Part shown: positions 8,056-16,268 of the stretch, one piece after another
Layout of the letters: every line of letters starts with the position of its first letter
Numbering within the stretch: position 1 is the first letter of the stretch
Assembly (NCBI GenBank): GCA_029977865.1
Contig: JAPOKA010000003.1
Coordinates: forward strand, 34,668-82,551
Length of the DNA: 47,884 nucleotides
From: a bacterium
Lineage (GTDB): Bacteria; Planctomycetota; Phycisphaerae; Phycisphaerales; SM1A02
Reading direction: 5' to 3'
The notes under the pieces: model-generated
What the model was told of the DNA's origin: nothing
What the model saw: the letters and a program-made list of their open reading frames with translations, nothing else
Databases searched by the model: none
Program-made: the position numbers and the translations under genes

Positions 8056-9642
8056 ATGTCGCCGAGCGAGCGGACCACCGCCACCATCACCACGCCGATC
8101 TACTACGTCAACGATCGTCCGCACATCGGCCACGCCTACACCACCACGCTCTGCGACGTGTGGGCGAGGTTCATGCGGCTCGCCGGCCGCGACGTCTTCT
8201 TCCTGACCGGCACCGACGAGCACGGTGTCAAGGTGGAGAAGTCGGCGCGGGAACGCGGGCTCTCTCCCCAGGCCCTCGCCGACGAGAACGCCGCGGAGTT
8301 CCGCCGCGTGCTCGGCCTCTTCGGGCTTTCCAACGACGACTTCATCCGCACCACCGAACCGCGGCACGAGCGGCAGGTGCAGCAGTTCCTTCGGCGGCTC
8401 GAGTCGACCGGTGCGGTCTATCTCGGCGAGTTCGAAGGGTGGTACGACGAGGGGCAGGAGGAGTACCACACCGAGACCAAGGCGAAGGAGCTCGACTACA
8501 AGAGCCCCATCAGCGGCCGGCCCCTGGTGCGGGCGAAGGAGTCGAACTACTACTTCAGGCTGAGCGCGTTCCAGCAGCGGCTCGAGCGGCACTTCGAGGA
8601 GCACCCGGAGTTCGTCCGACCGGTGGGCCGCCGCAACGAGGTGCTCGGCCGCCTGCGCGAGGGCTTGCAGGATGTGCCCATCACCCGCACCAACTTCTCC
8701 TGGGGGATCCCCATGCCCGGCGCCGAGGGGCATGTGGTCTACGTGTGGATCGATGCGCTCTTCAACTACGCGACGGCGCTCGGCCTCGGCGAGGAGGATC
8801 CGCAGGCGAGCGGGCGGGCGAAGTACTGGCCCGCCGACTTCCACGTGATCGGCAAGGAGATCCTCTGGTTCCACGCGGTGATCTGGCCGGCGCTGCTGAT
8901 GGCCCTCGATCTTCCGCTGCCCGGATGCGTCTATGCCCACGCCTTCTGGATCGCCAACGGCCAGAAGATGAGCAAGAGCCTCGGCAACTTCATCGATCTC
9001 GAGGCGATCGCCGGCTACCAGGAACGCTACGGGCTCGATGCCTGGCGGTGGTTCATGTCGACCCGCGGCCCGCTCGGCGCCGCCGATGCGGACTTCCGCG
9101 AGGACCATTTCGCGGACGCCTACCTGACCGACCTTGTCAACACCATCGGCAACTGCGCGAGCCGCGTCACCGCGATGGCGGAGCGCTACTTCGAAGGCGA
9201 AGTGCCCTGCCCGGACGATCCGTACCGAATCGTCGACGGGCAGGACTGGTCGGCCGAGTTCGACCGGGCCTGGCGGGAGGCCGAATCGGCGTCGTCGGAG
9301 TTCGCCATCGACCGCATGGCGATGGCAGGACTCGGACTGCTGCGAACCCTCGACGGGTTCATTCACCGCACCGAGCCGTTCAAGATCGCGAAGGACCCTG
9401 CGCGGCGCGACGAGCTCGCGAGAATCCTCCACCAGTCGCTCGAGGTTCTCTTCGCCGCGAGCGCACTCCTCTGGCCGGTGCTGCCAGGCTCGATGGACCG
9501 CCTGCGCGAAGCGATGGGTCAGCCTGCGGCGACCGCCTGCGGACCGCTGCGGGAACAGGTGCGACTCGACGCCGCGCGGCGCTTCGGTGGCGTGCGCAAG
9601 ATCGCCCTCTTCCCGAGGGTCGAAGAGACCGCCAAGGGCTGA
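8056..9642 (+). CDS. metG: Methionyl-tRNA synthetase
   Basis: 528 residues. The class I HIGH motif is at 23-26 (DRPHIGHAY) and KMSKS at 304-308 (NGQKMSKSLGN). FLTGTDEHGVKVEKSA, WGIPMPG and HVIGKEILWFHAVIWPA are MetRS signatures. The connective peptide (EGWYDEGQEEYHTETKAKEL) has no cysteine, so it is a zinc-free form. The chain ends after the anticodon-binding helical domain and lacks the C-terminal tRNA-binding/dimerisation extension of the E. coli enzyme. The frame is open before 8056, but the conserved TTPIYYVND begins soon after this ATG, and a weak GAGG lies upstream. Confidence 0.96.
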   Translation: MSPSERTTATITTPIYYVNDRPHIGHAYTTTLCDVWARFMRLAGRDVFFLTGTDEHGVKVEKSARERGLSPQALADENAAEFRRVLGLFGLSNDDFIRTTEPRHERQVQQFLRRLESTGAVYLGEFEGWYDEGQEEYHTETKAKELDYKSPISGRPLVRAKESNYYFRLSAFQQRLERHFEEHPEFVRPVGRRNEVLGRLREGLQDVPITRTNFSWGIPMPGAEGHVVYVWIDALFNYATALGLGEEDPQASGRAKYWPADFHVIGKEILWFHAVIWPALLMALDLPLPGCVYAHAFWIANGQKMSKSLGNFIDLEAIAGYQERYGLDAWRWFMSTRGPLGAADADFREDHFADAYLTDLVNTIGNCASRVTAMAERYFEGEVPCPDDPYRIVDGQDWSAEFDRAWREAESASSEFAIDRMAMAGLGLLRTLDGFIHRTEPFKIAKDPARRDELARILHQSLEVLFAASALLWPVLPGSMDRLREAMGQPAATACGPLREQVRLDAARRFGGVRKIALFPRVEETAKG

Positions 9643-9663
9643 GTCCGGCGGGACCGGAACAGG

Positions 9664-10524
9664 TCAGTCCTGCTTGTTGCCCCCGAAGAGTCCGCCGACT
9701 CCCTTGCCGATTCCCTCGAGTCCCTCCTCGACCGCCTGACCGGCACCCTCGATCACCCCGCCGACTCCCTCCCCCACGCCGACCACGGTGTCGCCGATCT
9801 TGACGGTGGCGCCGGGGAGATCGAGCGAGTCGATCGCGCTGCCGAGTCCGGCGATCAGTTCCCCCGGCGCCTTGATGGCAAGCTGCTCGACCACCGCGGC
9901 GAGGATCGCCCCGATCACCTTGCCGATCACATCGTCGAGCAGCAGACCCGAGGCGTTCTGCTCATCGAGGTTCTCGACCTCGATCTCATCGATGGTGAAG
10001 GAGAGGTCGGTCGACCCGCCACCCACCGGCAGGATCTGGGCGACGACCTTGATGTCGCGGATCGACAGCACCTCGACCTTGAAGCGTTGCTGCCCAGACT
10101 CGCTCGCACCGGTCGAGTCGCTCGGCTTCGATGCGGACTCCATGCCGGCGAGGAGGTCCTTCAGATTCGATCCGCCGACCTTCTGCTCGATGTTCACCGA
10201 GACGCCATCGAGATCGATCTTGGAGATCTCAGGCTGCTCGGAGAGGAGCGAACCGAGCTTGACCTCGAGGTCGCCGTGGCCAAGCAGGAGAATCTCCTTG
10301 GCGCGGTACCCGGCCGGATTGGCGACCGCGAGTCCGTTGATGGTGGCTTTCCCGGCGAGCGGCTTGATGGAGATCGAGTCGAGCGTCACCGCGACCCCCA
10401 CCGCCTTGCTCCCCTCGCTCTCGACAAGACGACGGGCGGTGGAGTCGAGCAACAGCAGGGCGACGAGCACCGCGGCGATGACGAGGACGAATACCGCGAT
10501 GGCGATGCGGAGCAGGATCTTCAT
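9664..10524 (-). CDS. AsmA-like membrane-anchored protein
   Basis: 286 residues. An N-terminal membrane anchor (ILLRIAIAVFVLVIAAVLVALLLL) is followed by a region like the start of AsmA/DUF748 proteins: TARRLVESEGSKAVGVAVTLDSISI, then INGLAVANPAGYRAKEI and ISKIDLDGVSVNIE. AsmA-type proteins act in the bacterial envelope and the larger ones move lipids between membranes; this is much shorter than E. coli AsmA. The last 45 residues are Gly/Glu-rich low complexity (GVGGVIEGAGQAVEEG). It overlaps the upstream CHAD gene by 4 bp (ATGA), which supports the start and links the pair. Confidence 0.78.
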   Translation of the reverse strand: MKILLRIAIAVFVLVIAAVLVALLLLDSTARRLVESEGSKAVGVAVTLDSISIKPLAGKATINGLAVANPAGYRAKEILLLGHGDLEVKLGSLLSEQPEISKIDLDGVSVNIEQKVGGSNLKDLLAGMESASKPSDSTGASESGQQRFKVEVLSIRDIKVVAQILPVGGGSTDLSFTIDEIEVENLDEQNASGLLLDDVIGKVIGAILAAVVEQLAIKAPGELIAGLGSAIDSLDLPGATVKIGDTVVGVGEGVGGVIEGAGQAVEEGLEGIGKGVGGLFGGNKQD

Positions 10525-11471
10525 GGCTGGTGCGATTCCGGATTCGGGTTCGGTCGTCCCACGCGGGACCAGTGGCGGCGACGCAGGGCCGGCATTCGCC
10601 GGATCCGCCTTCGCAGTCGGCGACGAATCCGACCTCGTTCGGCCATGATGGCGTCTTTCAGCGACTTGGGGGCGTGGACTCCCCCGGTGTTCTCCCGGTT
10701 CTCGAGCCAGCCGGCGAGCAGCGCAAGATCGCGATCGCGTCCGATCAGGCGGTGGACCTGCGCGATCAACGACCTTCGGCGACTCATGCGGCGAGGATCG
10801 CACGGTTCCACGAGCCGCAGTCTCGCCTCCAGCCGCCCGCACCGCTTGCGACCCGCGTGCAGCCGTTCGTCGCATCCCGAGCGAAGATCCGAGCGCACTC
10901 GTTGGCCGATTCGGTTCCAGCCTCGCCGCAGACGGCGTCGAAGACTGTTCCACCCGATCGCGGGAAGTTCGGCGCTGACGAGCAGATCGCGGGCGTGCAG
11001 AAGCAGTCTGGCGGCCTCGTCGGCGGTCCGACGCTCCGACTCGAACTCGGAAGGATCGGCACGGGCGAGTTCGATGATCTGCTCGAGCGCGGCACGCTCT
11101 TCCTCGACGATCTCGAGGCGAACTCGATCGGCGAGTTCCAGGAGCGTCGCCGAACGGACATCGCGATCGCGGGTCGTTGAGAGCAGGCGATTGGCGCTTC
11201 GAAGATCCTCCTCGACGAGTCGGAGGAAACCCGACTCGGCGCGGGAAGGATCGCCGCCGCGGCGAGCGGAGCGTCGAGCGAGAAGCGGCAACACCGCGCG
11301 AACCCGCTTGGTGACCTTCCGCGCCCTTCGCACCGCGAGGGCGCGTGGTCCCGGTTCGACGAGACTCGGCAGCACTCGAAGCCGGCGGACCGCTCGATCG
11401 AGTTCCTGCCGCATCGCGGCACGGAGGCTCTCCTCCAGTGGAAGGTGTGGATCGACTTCAAAGCCGGACAT
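10521..11471 (-). CDS. CHAD-domain protein
   Basis: 316 residues, almost all Arg-rich helix. Features match the CHAD domain, a helical polyphosphate-binding fold: LRVLPSLVEPGPRALAVRRA, then ARKVTKRVRAVLPLL, TRDRDVRSATLLEL, and a second half with ERLHAGRKRCGRLEARLRL. The first conserved histidine position is Arg here (AVRRARK), while the second half keeps LHAGRKRCGRL. CHAD proteins often locate to polyphosphate granules or sit beside phosphate enzymes; no such neighbour is present. It is transcribed just before the AsmA-like gene with a 4-bp overlap. Confidence 0.82.
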   Translation of the reverse strand: MSGFEVDPHLPLEESLRAAMRQELDRAVRRLRVLPSLVEPGPRALAVRRARKVTKRVRAVLPLLARRSARRGGDPSRAESGFLRLVEEDLRSANRLLSTTRDRDVRSATLLELADRVRLEIVEEERAALEQIIELARADPSEFESERRTADEAARLLLHARDLLVSAELPAIGWNSLRRRLRRGWNRIGQRVRSDLRSGCDERLHAGRKRCGRLEARLRLVEPCDPRRMSRRRSLIAQVHRLIGRDRDLALLAGWLENRENTGGVHAPKSLKDAIMAERGRIRRRLRRRIRRMPALRRRHWSRVGRPNPNPESHQP

Positions 11472-11575
11472 GTTGAAGACCGGTCATGGCGTGGCTCGCG
11501 GCGAAGGATTGTCGCGAGTCGTCGAGCCGAATGACAGATTCGACCAATCGGATTCGATGAAGTTTCGCCGGTCGC

Positions 11576-12553
11576 TCAGCCCGCGAGCAGATCGGCGATC
11601 CCGGCCCCGCCGACCACGAGGCTCACGATCCCGTTCATCATCATCATCATCCCGATCCGCTTGGGTCCGGGATCGCGGCGAATGGTGGCGTGGTCGAGGA
11701 GCAGCACCGCCGCGGCCAACGCCACGGCGCCGACGAAGACTCGCCCCATGGCGCGGCTCGGATCGAAGAGGTAGACGCCGACGAGAAGCCCGATGCTCGC
11801 GACATGGAGGACGCGACTCGCGTGCAGGGCAGGTCCGCGGCCCCAGTTCGCGGGAAGGCTCTTGAGTCCGTCCCGGGTGTCGATCTCGACATCCTGCAGG
11901 GCGTAGATCACATCGAATCCGGCGACCCAGCAGACCACCGCGGCGCCGAGCATCCATGGTGCAAGGTGCGAGAGCGATTCCGGATTCACCGCAATCGCCG
12001 CGGCGACGGGGCTGATGCCGAGGCTGATTCCAAGCCAGAAGTGGCAGAACCAGGTCCAACGCTTGAGGTAGCCGTAGGCAGCCACCCAGAGCAGCACCGG
12101 CACCGCAAGTCGAATGGGCCAGGTGTTGCCGTCGAGCAGCCAGAAGCCGGCGGAGCAGGCGACGAACGCCAGCGACGCGAACAGCAGCGCCAATCGCGCG
12201 GTGCCGACGGAGAGGCGGCCGGATGGCAGCGCGCGTCCGGCGGTGCGGGGGTTCTTCGCGTCGATGGTGCGGTCGACAAGTCGGTTCGCCAGCATCGCGG
12301 CGGTTCGCGCGGAGACCATCGCCGCAAGGACCAGTGCCACCTGCCAGCCGAACAACCATCGCTGGGGAGGCTCGCTGGTCAGCGGGCCGGCCGAACAGGT
12401 CGCGGCCATGAACGCTCCCAGCAGCGCAAACGGCAGCGCGAACACGCTGTGGGCGAGCTTGATGTCCGAGGCGATGACCTTGAAGGCGGCGAGGCCGCGG
12501 ATCGGCCCAGGTGAAGCATCGGGCGCGGTCATGCTGGCGGCGGCGCTGGCCAT
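11576..12553 (-). CDS. ubiA: UbiA-family prenyltransferase (UbiA/MqnP type)
   Basis: 325 residues with about eight to nine hydrophobic helices. The first Asp-rich motif is NRLVDRTIDAKNPRTAGRALP-like, covering the NxxxDxxxD element, and the second is ALQDVEIDTRDGLKSLPANWG. These match 4-hydroxybenzoate polyprenyltransferases and the MqnP enzyme of the futalosine menaquinone route; the window cannot decide which. It transfers a polyprenyl chain to an aromatic acid in the cytoplasmic membrane. A run of five methionines near residue 300 is encoded by (CAT)5 on the plus strand. The start at 12553 is uncertain; MTAPDASPG seven codons later is an alternative. Confidence 0.87.
   Translation of the reverse strand: MASAAASMTAPDASPGPIRGLAAFKVIASDIKLAHSVFALPFALLGAFMAATCSAGPLTSEPPQRWLFGWQVALVLAAMVSARTAAMLANRLVDRTIDAKNPRTAGRALPSGRLSVGTARLALLFASLAFVACSAGFWLLDGNTWPIRLAVPVLLWVAAYGYLKRWTWFCHFWLGISLGISPVAAAIAVNPESLSHLAPWMLGAAVVCWVAGFDVIYALQDVEIDTRDGLKSLPANWGRGPALHASRVLHVASIGLLVGVYLFDPSRAMGRVFVGAVALAAAVLLLDHATIRRDPGPKRIGMMMMMNGIVSLVVGGAGIADLLAG
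11636..11650. repeat. (CAT)5 trinucleotide run inside the prenyltransferase gene
   Basis: Five exact CAT units on the plus strand are read as five ATG codons in the minus-strand gene, giving a Met-5 run in the segment before NGIVSLVVGG. Slippage would change the Met number without breaking the frame. It may also offer internal start codons, but no Shine-Dalgarno is nearby. Confidence 0.95.
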
Positions 12554-12681
12554 GCATGGATGGTACCTTCGCGGGTTCGCCGCGCGTGCGTGGAGAACCG
12601 ACCCACGAGCGGCGAGTGCTCGTCCTGCTTCCGTCCACAGAGATTCAATCCAGAGTCCACCTCGAAGGAGCGCGATTCGCC

Positions 12682-14238
12682 ATGAGCGACGCCAAGACCG
12701 CCATCACCCCCACGCGAAGCGAGAACTACGCCGAGTGGTACCAGCAGGTCGTTCGCGCGGCCGATCTCGCCGAGACGAGCCCGGTGCGTGGCTGCATGGT
12801 GATCAAGCCCTGGGGCTATTCGATCTGGGAGAACGTCCAGCGCGGCCTCGACGGCATGTTCAAGGCGACCGGACACAAGAACGCCTACTTCCCGCTCTTC
12901 ATCCCGCTCTCCTTCCTCGAGAAGGAGGCCGAGCACGTTGAGGGCTTCGCCAAGGAGTGCGCGGTGGTCACCCATCACCGCCTCGAGGCGGGACCCGGCG
13001 GCAAGCTCGTTCCCGCCGGTGAACTCGAGGAGCCGCTCGTCGTGCGGCCGACCTCCGAGACGATCATCGGCGCGACCTTCGCGAAGTGGATCCAGAGCCA
13101 CCGCGACCTGCCGCTTCTCATCAATCAATGGGCGAACGTTGTGCGTTGGGAGATGCGCACTCGGCTCTTCCTGCGCACGGCGGAGTTCCTCTGGCAGGAG
13201 GGCCACACCGCCCACGCGACCGCCGAGGAGGCGAAGGCGGAGACGATGAGAATGCTCGACGTCTACGCCGACTTCGCAGAGAACTGGCTCGCGATGCCCG
13301 TCATTCGCGGCGAGAAGACCGCGGGCGAGAGATTCCCGGGCGCCGTCGAGACCTGGTGCATCGAGGGAATGATGCAGGACCGCAAGGCTCTGCAGGCCGG
13401 CACCAGCCACTTCCTTGGCCAGAACTTCGCGAAGGCGCAGGAGATCCAGTTCCAGGACGATCAGGGCAACCGCGAGTTCTGCTGGACGACGAGCTGGGGC
13501 GTGAGCACGAGGCTCATCGGCGGCACCATCATGACCCACGCCGACGACGACGGCATGGTCTGCCCCCCGATGGTCGCGCCCGCGCATGTCGTGGTGCAGC
13601 CGGTGCTGCACAAGCCGGAGTCCGCCGCCGAGGTTCGCGAGTTCTGCGACCGGCTCGTCGCGGATCTGCGCAAGAAGCACTACGGCGGCCGCGCTGTCGA
13701 GGTCGAGTACGACACCCGAGACATCCGCGGCGGCGACAAGACCTGGCAGTGGGTCAAGCGCGGCGCGCCGGTTCGGGTCGAAGTAGGACCCCGCGATGTG
13801 GCGAGCGGCAGCGTCTTCGTCGGCCGCCGCGACAAGGGCGTCAAGGAGAAGGAGTCGATCCCGGTCGGCGCGTTCGTCGAGGGCATCGAGAGAATGCTTG
13901 CCGAGATCCAGCAAGGGCTGTTCACCCGCGCGAAGGCCTTCCGCACCGAGCACACCCGCGTCATCGACAGCAAGGACGACTTCTACGACTTCTTCAAGAG
14001 CCCCGGCAAGGGCGGCGAAGAGGACGGTGCCGCGACCCCGATCCACGGCGGCTTCGCGATGGCCCACTTCAACGGCGATCCGGCGCTCGAGGAGAGGATC
14101 AAGCAGGATCTCGCGGTGACGGTGCGCTGCATCCCGCTCGACGGCCAAGGTCTCTGCGACGACGAGGGATCACCGGGGACCTGCCCGTTCACGGGCGAGC
14201 GGAGCGCGAAGCGGGTGGTGTGGGCGAAGAGTTACTGA
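12682..14238 (+). CDS. proS: Prolyl-tRNA synthetase, archaeal/eukaryotic type
   Basis: 518 residues. Class II motifs are SENYAEWYQQVVRAADLAE, PWGYSIWENVQRGLDGMFK, the PTSETIIGATFAKWI segment, and TRLFLRTAEFLWQEGHTAH. There is no insertion-type editing domain as in E. coli ProRS. The C-terminal domain ends CPFTGERSAKRVVWAKSY with the C-terminal Tyr typical of the ProS type 3 (archaeal/eukaryotic) group, including the loop GKGGEEDGAATPIHGG. AAGGAG about 11 bases before the ATG fixes the start; the frame extends upstream but is not proS-like. Bacterial use of this type is scattered and known. Confidence 0.96.
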   Translation: MSDAKTAITPTRSENYAEWYQQVVRAADLAETSPVRGCMVIKPWGYSIWENVQRGLDGMFKATGHKNAYFPLFIPLSFLEKEAEHVEGFAKECAVVTHHRLEAGPGGKLVPAGELEEPLVVRPTSETIIGATFAKWIQSHRDLPLLINQWANVVRWEMRTRLFLRTAEFLWQEGHTAHATAEEAKAETMRMLDVYADFAENWLAMPVIRGEKTAGERFPGAVETWCIEGMMQDRKALQAGTSHFLGQNFAKAQEIQFQDDQGNREFCWTTSWGVSTRLIGGTIMTHADDDGMVCPPMVAPAHVVVQPVLHKPESAAEVREFCDRLVADLRKKHYGGRAVEVEYDTRDIRGGDKTWQWVKRGAPVRVEVGPRDVASGSVFVGRRDKGVKEKESIPVGAFVEGIERMLAEIQQGLFTRAKAFRTEHTRVIDSKDDFYDFFKSPGKGGEEDGAATPIHGGFAMAHFNGDPALEERIKQDLAVTVRCIPLDGQGLCDDEGSPGTCPFTGERSAKRVVWAKSY

Positions 14239-14264
14239 GTGTGCGACCGACTTCAGGAGGCGAA

Positions 14265-14304
14265 GAAAAAACCCGCGAGCGCCGGATCGGCGGTCGCGGG
14301 GTTG
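14265..14304 (-). terminator. Rho-independent terminator of the PEP-CTERM-like gene
   Basis: The minus strand from 14303 to 14271 folds into a long GC-rich hairpin: 5 bp around a GAT loop, one mismatch, then about 7 bp (AACCCGCGA against TCGCGGGG). It is followed on that strand by six T (14271-14266). It lies 27 bp after the stop of the PEP-CTERM-like gene. The opposite strand reads proS towards it but lacks a U tract there, so it is called for the minus strand only. Confidence 0.8.
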
Positions 14305-14330
14305 CGTGGTGATGTCGATGTGCCGCGTGC

Positions 14331-14873
14331 TCAGTCGCGTCGGCGGCGACCGGTCAGGCCCGCGAGGCCGAACAGTGCAACCACGCCGGGGGCGGGAACG
14401 ACCTGAGCGGACCATATCCCGTTCTGGGTCACGGGTGCTCCGAAGGGGTTGCCCGGCGGCCCCCAAGTGATCTCGACCGTTCCATACCAGTATCCCAAGT
14501 CTCCTTCACCGACTCCGCCAATCGCGATCTGCATCGGCCCGTAATTGGGGACATCGGCGATTTCCGTGGTCATCCCGAAGCCCGAATCCAAATAGAACAC
14601 GGAGGTATAAGCCCCGAGCTCGACGGGGATTTGTTGGCCGCCGATGTCCAGCTGGAAGTTCACCGTCCCCTTTAAATACTTCTCGTCAAAAAAAGTGTTA
14701 CCTGAGATCGTCACGTCGGTGATGTGGGACATGCCCCATTCAGTGACATCCGGGTTGCCGGGCGCATAGCCGTACCAGGTGTAGTTGAACTGGACCATCT
14801 CGGCCTGCGCGACCGAAGCGGTCGCGACCGCCAGGGTGCCGGCCGCAAGGGCCATGGTGGTGAATCGGTTCAT
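14331..14873 (-). CDS. Exported protein with PEP-CTERM-like sorting tail
   Basis: 180 residues. Signal peptide MNRFTTMALAAGTLAVATAS-VAQA; a beta-rich mature part rich in aromatic, Gly and Thr (TWYGYAPGNPDVTEWGMSH, IPVELGAYTSVFYLDSGFG); and a C-terminal tail VPAPGVVALFGLAGLTG plus RRRR. That tail is the Phycisphaerae form of PEP-CTERM/VPEP sorting signals, which are cut and processed by exosortase-type enzymes. The mature domain is not recognised. The gene is relatively A/T-rich compared with its neighbours and has a T7 run in the coding strand. GGAGAA lies just upstream of the ATG. Confidence 0.85.
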   Translation of the reverse strand: MNRFTTMALAAGTLAVATASVAQAEMVQFNYTWYGYAPGNPDVTEWGMSHITDVTISGNTFFDEKYLKGTVNFQLDIGGQQIPVELGAYTSVFYLDSGFGMTTEIADVPNYGPMQIAIGGVGEGDLGYWYGTVEITWGPPGNPFGAPVTQNGIWSAQVVPAPGVVALFGLAGLTGRRRRD

Positions 14874-15131
14874 GAAGTCTTCTCCGTGATCGCCGGGTGG
14901 CTGAACGAACCAGGGGTCTCCGCCAACATTGGCAGGACTGACCCTTGTTCCAAACTAGATGCCAACGGGACCAAATCAACCGGTGTTCTCAGGATTGACG
15001 ACAATTGCAGAGAGTCCGCCGGTCTCGTGTCATCGATGACAGCCCGGCGAGGGTTGGAGGTCTCGGGTCGGCGTCGGAGTCCGGGTCCGGATGGTGTCTG
15101 GAGCCTGGGTTGGCGGTCGCCTTTCCGAGCA

Positions 15132-15176
15132 GGCAAGGGCAGCGGAGAGGACGGTGCCGCGGCTCCGATCCACGGC
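15132..15176 (+). repeat. 45-bp imperfect copy of a proS segment
   Basis: This stretch matches proS positions 14005-14049 at 41 of 45 bases; all four differences are transitions. It is in the same orientation as proS and, read in the matching frame, gives GKGSGEDGAAAPIHG against GKGGEEDGAATPIHG in proS. Similarity fades at both ends. It may be a leftover of a duplication or a small dispersed element. Confidence 0.8.
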
Positions 15177-15264
15177 ACTGGTAAGCCCTCCGGGCGACCT
15201 TCTCAGGCAGACCGGGTCGAGGCTGCGCATGACGACATGCCACGCTCGAGCGCCGGGGTCGAGT

Positions 15265-15285
15265 CCCTCGCCGCGAAGGCGAGGG
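15265..15285. other. Perfect hairpin, 8-bp stem with GCGAA loop
   Basis: CCCTCGCC (15265-15272) and GGCGAGGG (15278-15285) are exact inverted repeats around GCGAA. No T tract follows on either strand, so a simple terminator is not supported. It lies 117 bp before the epimerase start and could be part of a leader RNA or a protein-binding site. Confidence 0.6.
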
Positions 15286-15401
15286 ATACCTCTTCGAGTT
15301 CAAGGCAACGCGAGAGGATCGAGGCGTCAAGTGAAGGTTGGCTGCTCAAGCGGCATGCTCCAACACCCGATGAGCAAGAGTTGCCGCGATCGAGCATCCT
15401 C

Positions 15402-16253
15402 ATGCCGAGTCCCGAGACGACCTTCATCGCCGGAAACACAGGATTCCTTGGGCGAGCGGTCGCAACGCTGCTTGGCGGCGCGCGGGGTGTCAGCCACCTG
15501 AGCTGCCCCTTGATTCCCGCGAACTCGAGCGACCTGCGGAATCTGCTTCGAGATCCAGTGCCGCCGCGGGTGGTGTTTCATCTTGCGGGAAGCCCAAGCG
15601 TGTGCGATGGGGAATCGCTACGCCGATCGTTTGTCGAGTCGACGATAGTCCTGCTTGAGGCGGTGGCGGATGTGGCACCGAACTGTCGGGTGGTCATGCT
15701 CGGATCCGCCGCAGAAATCGCTGCCACCAGCGACTACGGGAAGGCAAAGCGTGAGCAGCTTCGGGTCGGGCTGGAAGTGGCGAGGGACCGGGGAATCGCG
15801 CTGCTTCCAGTGCGGCTCTTCAACACGATCGGTCCTGGGCAGTCCCGGCATCTGGTCGTTGGCGCCATGGTGGAACGGCTGAACGAGTGCATTCGCCACG
15901 GCATCGAGGTCATCGAGGTTCGGGATCCGTTCGCGGTCCGGGATTATCTGGATGTGCGCGACGTGGCCCGATGCCTGGTGGAATTGGCGTCCGAGGATTC
16001 TGCATGGACGTCGCGCAGGGAGCCGCTGGAACTCTGTTCCGGGGAAGGAACTTCGGTGGCCGGACTGGTCGGTGAGCTCCTGGCGGTCGCGGCTGCGACA
16101 CAGTCGGTGCGTTTCCTTCCAGGTCCGGGTGACCATTGGGTCGGAAACCCCCGAGAACTGGAAAGCGTGATGGGAGACCGCCCGATCAAGACCATGAGCA
16201 CGTTCCGCAGCATCGGCGACATGTGGTCGACCAGGTTGCGTGAGGCCGCATGA
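15402..16253 (+). CDS. NAD-dependent epimerase/dehydratase (short-chain family)
   Basis: 283 residues. The nucleotide-binding motif GNTGFLG is at 11-17 and the catalytic YxxxK is Y112-K116 (SDYGKAK), with a Ser in MLGSAAEI as the third catalytic residue. PVRLFNTIGPGQSRHLV and FAVRDYLDVRDVARCLVEL are typical of the sugar-nucleotide branch, near GDP-4-keto-6-deoxymannose reductases. It likely modifies an NDP-sugar for a surface polysaccharide. It begins the four-gene sugar operon; only 15 bp, with an AGGAG, separate it from the next epimerase. The open frame continues upstream, but the Rossmann fold starts here. The exact substrate is unknown. Confidence 0.85.
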   Translation: MPSPETTFIAGNTGFLGRAVATLLGGARGVSHLSCPLIPANSSDLRNLLRDPVPPRVVFHLAGSPSVCDGESLRRSFVESTIVLLEAVADVAPNCRVVMLGSAAEIAATSDYGKAKREQLRVGLEVARDRGIALLPVRLFNTIGPGQSRHLVVGAMVERLNECIRHGIEVIEVRDPFAVRDYLDVRDVARCLVELASEDSAWTSRREPLELCSGEGTSVAGLVGELLAVAAATQSVRFLPGPGDHWVGNPRELESVMGDRPIKTMSTFRSIGDMWSTRLREAA

Positions 16254-16268
16254 TCAGGAGCCAGGACC

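Larger units (their letters stand above)
14874..15401. other. 528-bp gene-free gap with proS-like fragment and hairpin
   Basis: No gene is recognised between the PEP-CTERM-like gene and the epimerase. The plus-strand frame is open through it into the epimerase, but translated residues (SRQRERIEASSEGWLLKRH and similar) show no domain. The region contains a 45-bp near-copy of part of proS (15132-15176) and a perfect 8-bp-stem hairpin (15265-15285). Promoters for both flanking genes must lie here, but I cannot assign them. Confidence 0.7.

Noticed and set aside
7290-9803. An 837-codon plus-strand frame overlapping metG
   Set aside because: Arg/Ala/Pro-rich without any domain; the metG frame has HIGH and KMSKS.
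14926-14962. Possible sigma-54-like promoter (TGGCAT, TTGGA) upstream of the PEP-CTERM-like gene
   Set aside because: The essential GC of the -12 element is GG here, and no enhancer-binding site is visible.
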